A stretch of DNA of 38,778 nucleotides from Burkholderiaceae bacterium (GTDB taxonomy: Bacteria > Pseudomonadota > Gammaproteobacteria > Burkholderiales > Burkholderiaceae_C), in contig JAIEMS010000033.1 of the NCBI GenBank assembly GCA_019751915.1, positions 1 to 38,778 of the forward strand. The letters are read 5' to 3'. Under the pieces are notes generated by a model. It was not told where the DNA came from, made no database searches, and worked only from the letters and a program-made list of their open reading frames with translations. The position numbers were made by a program, and so were the translations under genes. Position 1 is the stretch's first letter. Each line of letters starts with the position of its first letter. Positions 26,331-34,303 of this stretch are shown here, piece by piece.

Positions 26331-27200
26331 TCAAAAAATGGTTCGGGCAGGTGCGTCGCTGGCAATGCCGCGCTCACCACCAAAGCGGTCTAGGGTGCCA
26401 CCGTGGGCGCGCTGGGCCAGTACCGCCTCTGCCAATACAAAATCGTCGGGGTAGGTTACTTTGAAATTCAGGGCACTGGCCTGCACCAAGCGCGGATGCA
26501 AGCCTATCGCCTCCATCGCACTGGCTTCATCGGTCACCGCCGGGCCAATCTGCTCAATCGCCTCCATCAATGCCCCAATGCGAAACATTTGCGGTGTTTG
26601 CGCCAGCCATTTGTCGCTGCGGTCGACCGTCGATGCGACACGGATACCGCCCGGCCCAGCAATGGCCGTCTTCAAAGTATCGGCCAATTTGTGCGCCAAC
26701 AGCCCCCCCACGCCATCGCCAGCACAGTCGTCTATCAAAGAATCAATTTGTTCGGACGTAACCAAGCAGCGGGCCGCATCGTGTACCAACGCCCAATCAT
26801 GGGCATGGGCACCACGCTCTAGCAGGGCACGCAATCCCCCCAGCACAGTATCGGCCCGGGTGGGGCCTCCACAACCGACCGTAAAAAAAGACCGATTCGC
26901 ATAGGCAGCCAAAAAATGGTCGCCCGGGGCCACCGCCACCAACGTCCCCTGCAAGCGCGACACCGCAGCAAATGCAGCCAACGTGTGCAACACCAACGGC
27001 TGACCGGCTAAAAGTTGGTATTGCTTGGGCAGCAACTTCGCGCTGGGTGACAGGCCCGCAGGCAGCGCCCGGCTCCCAGTACCTGCACAGGGCACAACCG
27101 CCCAAAAGCGGGGGGCATCGGTAGATGGTTGGCGATGCGTCCCTTGGGGGTTCAGCACAGAGGCGGTAGTGGACAACAGGAGCGGCAAAGGTTCGGTCAT
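26331..27200 (-). CDS. ispD: 2-C-methyl-D-erythritol 4-phosphate cytidylyltransferase IspD
   Basis: IspD makes CDP-methylerythritol from MEP and CTP, the step before IspE and IspF. The 289-residue product has the nucleotidyltransferase loop in a slightly expanded form (VVPCAGTGSRALPAGLSPSAKLLPKQY, split across residues 35-61), GGPTRADTVLGGL, VHDAARCLVT, TVDRSDKWLAQTPQMFR and TDEASAMEAIG. It is longer than the usual 230 residues because of an N-terminal extension of about 30 residues that could mean a later true start, although no better codon is evident, and because of the widened loop. It is divergent from mfd with a 93-base gap. Confidence 0.94.
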   Translation of the reverse strand: MTEPLPLLLSTTASVLNPQGTHRQPSTDAPRFWAVVPCAGTGSRALPAGLSPSAKLLPKQYQLLAGQPLVLHTLAAFAAVSRLQGTLVAVAPGDHFLAAYANRSFFTVGCGGPTRADTVLGGLRALLERGAHAHDWALVHDAARCLVTSEQIDSLIDDCAGDGVGGLLAHKLADTLKTAIAGPGGIRVASTVDRSDKWLAQTPQMFRIGALMEAIEQIGPAVTDEASAMEAIGLHPRLVQASALNFKVTYPDDFVLAEAVLAQRAHGGTLDRFGGERGIASDAPARTIF

Positions 27201-27293
27201 GCTGGCATTCTAAAATCCGTACTTCCCGCTTTGGCCGGTCTGTGCGCGCACCGCGCCGTCGGCGGTCGTGGCGCGACCACTCACCTTCAGCGT

Positions 27294-30200
27294 ATGGACC
27301 TGCCCAAACTCTCCCCCGGTAAACGCTTTACTGTGCCCCGTCCCCGTGGCAGCGCCGATGCCTTGCTCCTAGCGCAGCTCGGCCAACGTGAGCAGGCCGC
27401 ACGGCGCACCACCGCCATCGTGACAGCCGATGCCTTTGATGCCGGTCGCTTGCTGGACGAACTGGCATTTTTTGCCCCGAACCTGCGCTGCGCGCTGTTT
27501 CCGGACTGGGAAACCCTGCCCTACGACACCTTCTCGCCACACCAAGACCTCATCAGTGAGCGTTTGGCAGCCCTGTGGCGCATCAGCCAAAAAGACAAAA
27601 ATACCGGCGCTGATGTGGTGATTGTTCCAGCCACTACAGCCCTGTACCGACTGGCACCACCGCGTTTTTTAGCGGGCTACACCTTCGAATTTAAGGTCAA
27701 ACAAAAGCTCGATGAGGCCAAATTTCGGGCCCAACTGACACTGGCCGGTTACAGCCACGTCACACAGGTGGTCAGTCCGGGTGAGTACGCCGTGCGCGGT
27801 GGCTTGATTGATTTGTTCCCGATGGGTTCGCCCGTACCTTACCGGGTCGATTTGTTTGACGATGAAATCGACAGCATTCGCACCTTCGACCCCGATACCC
27901 AGCGCAGCCTGTACCCGGTGCCCGAAGTGCGCCTGCTGCCGGGGCGCGAGTTTCCGATGGACGACGAGGCCCGCGCCAAATTCAGGGGTCGTTGGCGCGA
28001 GTTGCTCGACGGCGACCCGACCAAGAGCCGCATCTACAAGGACATGGGTGCTGGCGTGGCAACGGCCGGGATTGAGTATTACCTGCCGCTGTTTTTTGAC
28101 GATACCGCCACGGTATTTGACTACCTTGGGCAAGATGCCACCGTGGTGCTGCATGGCGACTTGGAACCCGTTTTTCAGCGCTTCTGGCAAGACACCAAAG
28201 AGCGCTACCGGCTGGTGCAGGGCGACCCCGAACGCCCGGTGCTGCCACCAGAGGCGCTGTTTTTAAGCGCCGATCAGTTTTATACCCAGCTCAAAACCCA
28301 TGCACAACTGGCAGTGCGCGGCGAGGCGGCCCCTGAAGAATCTGAAAACCGGGCTATTGCTGCGCTGCCCGATGTGTCGGTGGTGCGCGGGGCCGAGGAG
28401 CCACTGGCACGTTTGCGTGCCCACATTGCCAGCAGCCCGCAGCGGGTGCTGTTGCTGGCCGAAAGCGCCGGACGGCGCGAGAGTTTGCTGGACTTTCTGC
28501 GTACCGGCGGGGTCAATCCACCCGCATTTGACTCATTGGCTGCTTTTGATGCCAGTGCTGAAAAACTGGGTATTGCCACTGCAGCGCTCACCGTCGGTTT
28601 TGCGTGGAATGAGCAAGGCATTGATTTTGTTACCGAAACCGAACTTTTCTCTGCTGGAGCCACCACGCGCCGCCGCAAAAAGCAGGAGCAGGTCAGCGAT
28701 GTCGAAGCGCTCATCAAGGATTTATCGGAACTCAATTTGGGCGATCCGGTGGTTCACAGCGCACACGGTATTGGTCGCTACCGGGGTTTGGTGAACATGG
28801 ATTTGGGCGAGAAAAATGCCGATGGATCGCCCGCGCTGCAAGAGTTTTTGCACCTCGAATACGCTGCCCAAGCGGTGCTTTACGTGCCGGTCAGCCAACT
28901 CCAACTCATTAGCCGCTACACCGGTGTCAGCGCTGACGAGGCACCGCTGCACAAGTTGGGCAGCGGCCAGTGGGAAAAAGCCAAGCGCAAAGCTGCCGAG
29001 CAAGTGCGCGACAGCGCTGCTGAATTGCTGAACATTTACGCCCGCCGTGCCCTGCGCGAAGGCCATGCCTTTCGCTACAGTCCCCAAGATTACGAAACCT
29101 TTGCCAACGATTTTGGTTTTGAAGAAACCGCCGACCAAAACGCTGCCATCCACGCCGTGATTCAAGACATGATCAGCCCGCGCCCTATGGACAGGCTGGT
29201 GTGTGGTGATGTGGGTTTTGGTAAAACCGAAGTGGCCTTGCGCGCTGCGTTTATTGCCGTGACTGGCGGCAAACAAGTGGCCTTTTTAGCCCCCACCACA
29301 CTGCTGGCCGAGCAGCACTACCAAACGCTGGTCGATCGCTTTTCCAAGTGGCCGGTACGGGTGGCTGAAGTGTCGCGGTTTCGGTCGGGCAAAGAAATTA
29401 CCACGGCCATCAAGGGTATCGCCGATGGCATCGTCGATATCGTCGTGGGCACCCACAAACTGCTGTCGGAGTCCACCAAGTTTCACAATTTGGGCTTGCT
29501 CATCATTGACGAGGAGCACCGCTTTGGCGTGCGCCACAAAGAGCAAATGAAGGCGCTGCGCGCCGAAGTCGATGTGCTGACCCTGACAGCTACGCCGATT
29601 CCGCGCACGCTGGGCATGGCGCTGGAGGGTTTGCGCGATTTGAGTGTCATTGCCACCGCACCGCAGCGGCGTTTGGCGATTAAAACCTTTGTCCGCAGCG
29701 AAGGCACGGGCGTAATCCGCGAGGCAGTGCTGCGCGAACTCAAGCGCGGTGGGCAAGTCTATTTCCTGCACAACGAGGTCGAAACCATCGAGAACCGTCG
29801 GCAAAAACTCGAAGAAATTTTGCCCGAAGCACGCATTGCCATTGCCCACGGCCAAATGCCCGAGCGTGAACTGGAAAAGGTGATGCGCGACTTTGTCGCC
29901 CAGCGCTTCAATTTGCTGCTGTGCTCAACCATCATCGAGACCGGCATAGATGTGCCCACTGCCAACACCATCGTCATGAGCCGGGCCGACAAGTTTGGCC
30001 TGGCCCAATTGCACCAACTGCGGGGCCGCGTCGGGCGCAGCCACCACCAAGCCTATGCCTATTTGATGGTGCCCGATGTGGAAAACCTGACCAAACAAGC
30101 CCAGCAGCGTTTGGATGCGATTCAGGCGATGGAAGAACTGGGCAGCGGCTTCTATCTGGCGATGCATGATTTGGAGATTCGCGGGGCTGGCGAGGTGTTG

Positions 30201-30767
30201 GGCGAAAACCAAAGTGGCAACATGATGGAGATTGGCTTTCAGCTTTACAACGAGATGCTGTCAGAAGCGGTGCGCTGCCTCAAGGCGGGCAAAGAGCCTG
30301 ATTTGCTGGCACCGTTGTCGATCACCACCGACATCAACCTGCACGCCCCCGCCTTGCTACCGGACGATTTTTGTGGCGATGTGCATTTGCGCCTGAGCTT
30401 TTATAAAAAGCTGGCTACCGCCCGCACACCAGACCAAATCGATGCACTGTTAGAAGAAATCGTTGATCGTTTTGGCAAATTGCCTGCACAAGCACAAACG
30501 CTGATCGACGTACACCGGCTGCGCGTTCTAAGCCAGCCTTATGGCGTGGTCAAGGTCGATGCCGCACCGGGGGTCATCACCATCACCTTTAAACCCCAGC
30601 CGCCGGTCGATCCGATGCAAATCATTGCATTGATCCAAAAAAACAAGCACATCAAACTGGCCGGTAACGAGAAACTGCGCATTGAACGCGCTCTGCCCGA
30701 TCCCAAAGACCGGGCCCAGCTGGTGCGCGACGTTCTGCGCGCCCTAGGGCAACCATTGACAGCGTGA
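27294..30767 (+). CDS. mfd: transcription-repair coupling factor Mfd
   Basis: Mfd displaces RNA polymerase stalled at DNA lesions and recruits UvrA. The 1157-residue protein is full length (E. coli Mfd is 1148). It has the UvrB-like N-terminal part (CALFPDWETLPYDTFSPHQDLISERL), a RNA-polymerase-interacting segment (DPVVHSAHGIGRYRGLVNMDL), the helicase motor with Walker A GDVGFGKTEVALRAAF, TTLLAEQHYQT, the DEEHRFGVRHKEQ box, LTATPIPRTLGMAL, ETGIDVPTANT and QLRGRVGRS, and a C-terminal TRCF domain. ATG 27294 is chosen because the 165 upstream in-frame bases run into the divergent ispD gene and are not conserved-looking. Confidence 0.97.
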   Translation: MDLPKLSPGKRFTVPRPRGSADALLLAQLGQREQAARRTTAIVTADAFDAGRLLDELAFFAPNLRCALFPDWETLPYDTFSPHQDLISERLAALWRISQKDKNTGADVVIVPATTALYRLAPPRFLAGYTFEFKVKQKLDEAKFRAQLTLAGYSHVTQVVSPGEYAVRGGLIDLFPMGSPVPYRVDLFDDEIDSIRTFDPDTQRSLYPVPEVRLLPGREFPMDDEARAKFRGRWRELLDGDPTKSRIYKDMGAGVATAGIEYYLPLFFDDTATVFDYLGQDATVVLHGDLEPVFQRFWQDTKERYRLVQGDPERPVLPPEALFLSADQFYTQLKTHAQLAVRGEAAPEESENRAIAALPDVSVVRGAEEPLARLRAHIASSPQRVLLLAESAGRRESLLDFLRTGGVNPPAFDSLAAFDASAEKLGIATAALTVGFAWNEQGIDFVTETELFSAGATTRRRKKQEQVSDVEALIKDLSELNLGDPVVHSAHGIGRYRGLVNMDLGEKNADGSPALQEFLHLEYAAQAVLYVPVSQLQLISRYTGVSADEAPLHKLGSGQWEKAKRKAAEQVRDSAAELLNIYARRALREGHAFRYSPQDYETFANDFGFEETADQNAAIHAVIQDMISPRPMDRLVCGDVGFGKTEVALRAAFIAVTGGKQVAFLAPTTLLAEQHYQTLVDRFSKWPVRVAEVSRFRSGKEITTAIKGIADGIVDIVVGTHKLLSESTKFHNLGLLIIDEEHRFGVRHKEQMKALRAEVDVLTLTATPIPRTLGMALEGLRDLSVIATAPQRRLAIKTFVRSEGTGVIREAVLRELKRGGQVYFLHNEVETIENRRQKLEEILPEARIAIAHGQMPERELEKVMRDFVAQRFNLLLCSTIIETGIDVPTANTIVMSRADKFGLAQLHQLRGRVGRSHHQAYAYLMVPDVENLTKQAQQRLDAIQAMEELGSGFYLAMHDLEIRGAGEVLGENQSGNMMEIGFQLYNEMLSEAVRCLKAGKEPDLLAPLSITTDINLHAPALLPDDFCGDVHLRLSFYKKLATARTPDQIDALLEEIVDRFGKLPAQAQTLIDVHRLRVLSQPYGVVKVDAAPGVITITFKPQPPVDPMQIIALIQKNKHIKLAGNEKLRIERALPDPKDRAQLVRDVLRALGQPLTA

Positions 30768-30794
30768 ACGTCAACCCATTTAGAAAGAACGGCT

Positions 30795-31436
30795 ATGCCC
30801 TCCGATGAGGCTTCGGCGCTGCCGATGGTGGTGATTTTGGCCCTGGCATTGGGCGTAGCACTGTGGATGCGCCCGTGGCGGTTGTTGCGCGGCGGTGCCT
30901 TGCTAACCCCTGCGCTGGCTGTTTTGGTGCTACTGCCTTGGCTTTGGGCGCTCCCGCACCTGCATGCTATGCCGCTGCAATTGCAATGGTCGGGGGCCTG
31001 TTTGGTCGTTTTGATGCTGGGTTGGCCGTTGGCGATGCCCGTGCTGGCACTGGTGGGCGTGGTGGCGGGACTGTTCAGCGGAGCCTCGTGGGAAGCCATA
31101 GGCTCGATGGTGCTATGGCAAGGGGTTGTGCCAGCAACTTTGGCCTTGGGCTTTGGTGCGCTACTGCGCCGGTTTGTGGGTGAACACCTGTTTGTTTACG
31201 TACTGGGCCGGGCTTTTTTAGGCACGGTGGTGTGTGCCTTTGCAACCGGAGCGTTGGCCCAATGGAGTGGGCAGAGTCTGCCCGGCGTGGACGAGAACTT
31301 ATCGATGGTGGCCCGCTGGTTGATGGCTTGGGGCGATGCCTTTGTCACCGGTATGCTGGGTGCCGTCTTTGTGGCCTTTAAGCCTGAATGGTTAGCGACG
31401 TGGTCAGACACCCTTTATTTGCGTAAACCGCCCTGA
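30795..31436 (+). CDS. polytopic membrane protein of uncertain function
   Basis: The 213-residue, very hydrophobic protein has about six membrane segments. It has a central GASWEAIGSMVLWQGVVPATLALGFGALLRRFVGEHLFVYVLGRAFLGT stretch (shown here as a description of residues 97-145, with charged RR and GEH between helices) and an Asp-containing AWGDAFVTGMLGAVFVAF helix near the end. The pattern weakly recalls CbiM-type substrate-specific components of energy-coupling-factor transporters, but I see no ATPase or EcfT gene and do not rely on it. It starts 27 bases after mfd and may be co-transcribed with it. Confidence 0.8.
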   Translation: MPSDEASALPMVVILALALGVALWMRPWRLLRGGALLTPALAVLVLLPWLWALPHLHAMPLQLQWSGACLVVLMLGWPLAMPVLALVGVVAGLFSGASWEAIGSMVLWQGVVPATLALGFGALLRRFVGEHLFVYVLGRAFLGTVVCAFATGALAQWSGQSLPGVDENLSMVARWLMAWGDAFVTGMLGAVFVAFKPEWLATWSDTLYLRKPP

Positions 31437-31543
31437 TTTTCTGCCCGATCGCACAGGCAAAATCCTGTTCCCGGCCTTGCCGCTTCGCTCGGGGCTTGTT
31501 GCCTGCGAGGGCGTGCTCGGCCTTTCTTCAGGAAGGTTTTCGT

Positions 31544-32914
31544 ATGAATGTATTGTCAGCTGTCGTTGGTGCCACCAACGTACCCGTCTCAGTGAACCCA
31601 TCGCGGGCTTTTAGACTGCGCCGAACCCTCTGGAACAGTGCCTGCGCTGTGGCGCTGGCCACCAGCTTGTTGCCGGTCACCGCCCCAGCCAGTACGCCCG
31701 TAGCAGCTACGCCTGCATCCAAACCCCTCAAGCTGGCACTGATTGAAAGCCTCTCGGGGCCATTTGCCAACACCGGCGAGGCCGTGTTTCGCAACATCCA
31801 CTGGGCCTTGGAGCGGGTCAATGCGCGCGGTGGAGTGCAGTTGCCTGCCAGCGCCGGTGGCCCGCGCCCGATGGTGTTAGAGCGCTACGACAGCAAGGGC
31901 CAGAACGAGGAGGCATTGTCGGCCTTGCGCGCCGCCATTGACGATGGCGCTCAAGTCATTCTGCAAGGCAATTCGTCATCGACGGCAGCGGCGCTGATAG
32001 ACGCTATTAACAAACACAACGAGCGCGAGCCAAGCAAGCGGGTGCTGTTTTTGAACTATTCGGCAGTCGATCCCATTTTGACCAACGAAAAATGCAGCTT
32101 TTGGCATTTCCGCTTTGATGCCCATGCCGATATGCGCATGGCTGCCTTGATGGATGTGGTGCGCGAGGACAAAGCCATCAAGAGCGTTTATCTGATTGGT
32201 CAAGACTACAGTTTCGGTCAAGCGGTGCTGCGCGAAGCCAAAAAGCAACTGACGGCCCAGCGCCCCGATGTCAGCATCGTGGGTGACGAACTGCACCCCG
32301 TGGGCCGCGTCAAAGACTTTGCGCCCTATGCGGTCAAAATCAAATCCAGCGGCGCTCAAGCTGTGGTCACAGGCAACTGGGGCAACGATTTAACGCTGTT
32401 GGTCAAGGCCGCCCGCGAAGTCGGTTTTGATGGCACTTTCTATACCTTCTACGGTAACGCTCTGGGCGCACCCGCAGCGCTGGGGGATGCGGGCGTGGGT
32501 AAAGTGCTGGCTGTGGCCGATTGGTTGCCCAATGTACCGGGGGCACAAAGCGAGGCTTTTTACCAATCGTTTCGCACCCGCTTTCCTAAGCCGCAGGACG
32601 ACTATGTCCATATGCGGATGCAGCTGATGGTCGAAGCACTGGCGCAGTCGGCAGAGCGCGCGGGCAGCACCGATGTGCTGGCAATGGCCCGGCAACTCGA
32701 AAAATCCCAAGTTCAGTTGGCTGGTCAGGGCGGTTATATGCGTGCTGCCGACCACCAGTTCCAACAAGCACTGGTGGTCGGCATGATGGAAAAACAGGGT
32801 ACGCCGGGCGTGAAATTTGACGTTGAAGGCTCCGGTTATGGCTTTCGTGTGGTGCGTCAAATGACACCTGCCAAGGCAGAGCAGCCGCACAGCTGCAAAA
32901 TGCAGCGCCCTTGA
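31544..32914 (+). CDS. ABC-type branched-chain amino acid (LivK-like) substrate-binding protein
   Basis: The 456-residue periplasmic protein has a long basic N-terminal region, then a hydrophobic signal (about residues 30-50, cleavage near APAS), and a type I periplasmic-binding fold: LKLALIESLSGPFANTGEAVFRNI, a VILQGNSSSTAAALIDAI segment, YLIGQDYSFGQAVL and AQAVVTGNWGNDLTLLVKAARE. Such proteins bind amino acids, amides or aromatic acids for import. No permease or ATPase genes are near, so it is an orphan that either serves a transporter elsewhere or has a sensory role. AGGAAGG lies seven bases before ATG 31544, an excellent ribosome-binding site. An in-frame codon at 31496 is rejected for lacking one. 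Confidence 0.92.
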   Translation: MNVLSAVVGATNVPVSVNPSRAFRLRRTLWNSACAVALATSLLPVTAPASTPVAATPASKPLKLALIESLSGPFANTGEAVFRNIHWALERVNARGGVQLPASAGGPRPMVLERYDSKGQNEEALSALRAAIDDGAQVILQGNSSSTAAALIDAINKHNEREPSKRVLFLNYSAVDPILTNEKCSFWHFRFDAHADMRMAALMDVVREDKAIKSVYLIGQDYSFGQAVLREAKKQLTAQRPDVSIVGDELHPVGRVKDFAPYAVKIKSSGAQAVVTGNWGNDLTLLVKAAREVGFDGTFYTFYGNALGAPAALGDAGVGKVLAVADWLPNVPGAQSEAFYQSFRTRFPKPQDDYVHMRMQLMVEALAQSAERAGSTDVLAMARQLEKSQVQLAGQGGYMRAADHQFQQALVVGMMEKQGTPGVKFDVEGSGYGFRVVRQMTPAKAEQPHSCKMQRP

Positions 32915-33241
32915 GAGGGGCCGTGGCCTGAACTTTGAGGTCAAAAATGCTACTAGCGCTTGTACAGCAAGCGTTAGTAGCTATCAAATTAATAGCATTT
33001 TGGCAGATGGAAAACTTGAGGTGCGCCATTTCTTGGACAGGCACTCTCTTGGTTTTCCCTGCATGGTGCTGTGCTGACAGTGCTAGCACAAAAAGTCTGA
33101 TCAGCGTAGAACAATGCCTGAAGGACTGGTACGATTCTCTTTCTGATTTACTTCAGAGTCCCCCTTTCATCGTACAGGATGCAATAAAAAATTCTCCTTA
33201 TGACTACGGGGAATTCGGCAATCACCTATCGGGAGCCTTTC
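32915..33241. other. 327-base intergenic region between the LivK-like gene and the signalling operon
   Basis: The first part holds repeat copy E (32936-33001). The rest (33002-33241) appears non-coding and shows two exact palindromes, GTGCTAGCAC at 33080-33089 and CTGATCAG at 33097-33104. These lie 138-162 bases before the binding-protein start and could be operator sites. The base composition shifts to AT-rich within this region. I could not place a convincing sigma-70 promoter by eye. Confidence 0.5.
32936..33001 (+). repeat. dispersed palindromic repeat, copy E (best hairpin)
   Basis: The clearest copy of the family. GCTACTAGCGCTTG (32949-32962) pairs with CAAGCGTTAGTAGC (32968-32981) over 14 positions with one G-T wobble and a 5-base loop. 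A second pairing, AAAATGCTA (32944-32952) with TAGCATTTT (32993-33001), is perfect and partly exclusive of the first. It starts 22 bases after the LivK-like stop and could act as its transcript end. Confidence 0.85.
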
Positions 33242-34303
33242 ATGAAAAATTGGATTCAACTATTTTTCTGCTCGGTCATTGTTTCTGCATTATCTGGAAA
33301 TGCCATCGCCACAGATATGAAATCCTACCGAATTGGTGTTCTTTTCTGGTCATCCAATATTCCTGGTCAAGTCGCCATGCGAAAAGGACTGGAAGCCGAA
33401 GTTCAAAATATTAACCAAAGATCGCATACAGCCGGAGAGCCGGGGATTGAAATTTTTGCCAAGGTCGCCGGTGATGGGCCTTTGGGCGTTGAGAACCAAA
33501 TTTCTCAGATGAACGCCTTGATTGCTACCAAGCCAGATGCTATCGTAGTTCAACCCACTGATAATGCTGCATTGTCGGGGCCTCTTCGGGCAGCCAATCA
33601 AGCTGGAATTCCGGTTATTGCTTACGATCAATACATCAGTGGTGGTAAATTGGCGGCCTACGTTACTTCAGACAATCGTCAGGCCGGCTATCTTGGCGGA
33701 GAATATTTGGCAGCCAAATTTCCAGAAAAGTCAATACTAAATTTGATTTTGATTGAATATCCAATGGTTTCTTCTACCGTGGAGCGGCTCAACGGATTTC
33801 TGGACGCTCTTAGAGACAATGATAAGAAATTTAAAATACTCAAAATTTATCAGGCAGTGGAACCCATTTCAGGAAAATTGGCCGGAGAATCCATTGTTCG
33901 TGATTTCCCTGAACCACGCAGTATCGATGCAATATTTACAGTCAATGATGGCGGTGGTCTTGCAGTGGTTGATGCGCTATCGAAAGCTGGGCGAAATGAA
34001 ATTGCTATTGCCACAGTAGATGGTGATCCTACTTCGATCAAAAATATCCAAGAACGGCGACTTACCCAAATCGATGCAGCTCAATTTTGTGGGCCTATTG
34101 GGGCAGCAGCCATATCAACAGCTTATGCAATTTTGCGCGGGAGAAAGGTACCAACACAGATTCTGGTACCAGTTTTCCCAGTGACTGCGGAGACACTAGT
34201 ACGTTATCCGGGCTGGCAAGGCCCCATTCCTTCTTCTTTTATAAAGCCATGGAAAGCGAAGGAATCAATTTGGAACAAAAATCCGATGGAGGTAAATAAA
34301 TAG
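33242..34303 (+). CDS. secreted sugar-type periplasmic binding protein (PF13407-like)
   Basis: The 353-residue protein has a classical signal peptide (residues 1-23, cleavage after NAIA) without a lipobox, followed by a type I periplasmic-binding fold of the ribose/LuxP/TorT group: YRIGVLFWSSNIPGQVAMRKGLEAE, a NQISQMNALIATKPDAIVVQP segment, GIPVIAYDQYISGGKLAAYVTSDNRQAGYLGGEYLA and IAIATVDGDPTSIKNI. No ABC permease or ATPase gene is adjacent. Instead the stop overlaps by one base the GTG start of a histidine kinase, so its probable role is to present a ligand to the kinase sensor domain. GGGAG is seven bases before ATG 33242, and an in-frame start at 33200 is less likely. Composition is AT-richer than the genes to its left. 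Confidence 0.9.
   Translation: MKNWIQLFFCSVIVSALSGNAIATDMKSYRIGVLFWSSNIPGQVAMRKGLEAEVQNINQRSHTAGEPGIEIFAKVAGDGPLGVENQISQMNALIATKPDAIVVQPTDNAALSGPLRAANQAGIPVIAYDQYISGGKLAAYVTSDNRQAGYLGGEYLAAKFPEKSILNLILIEYPMVSSTVERLNGFLDALRDNDKKFKILKIYQAVEPISGKLAGESIVRDFPEPRSIDAIFTVNDGGGLAVVDALSKAGRNEIAIATVDGDPTSIKNIQERRLTQIDAAQFCGPIGAAAISTAYAILRGRKVPTQILVPVFPVTAETLVRYPGWQGPIPSSFIKPWKAKESIWNKNPMEVNK

Noticed and set aside
32935-33414. 159-codon open frame on the plus strand
   Set aside because: It begins inside repeat E, overlaps the well-supported binding-protein gene in another frame, and its product resembles no family.
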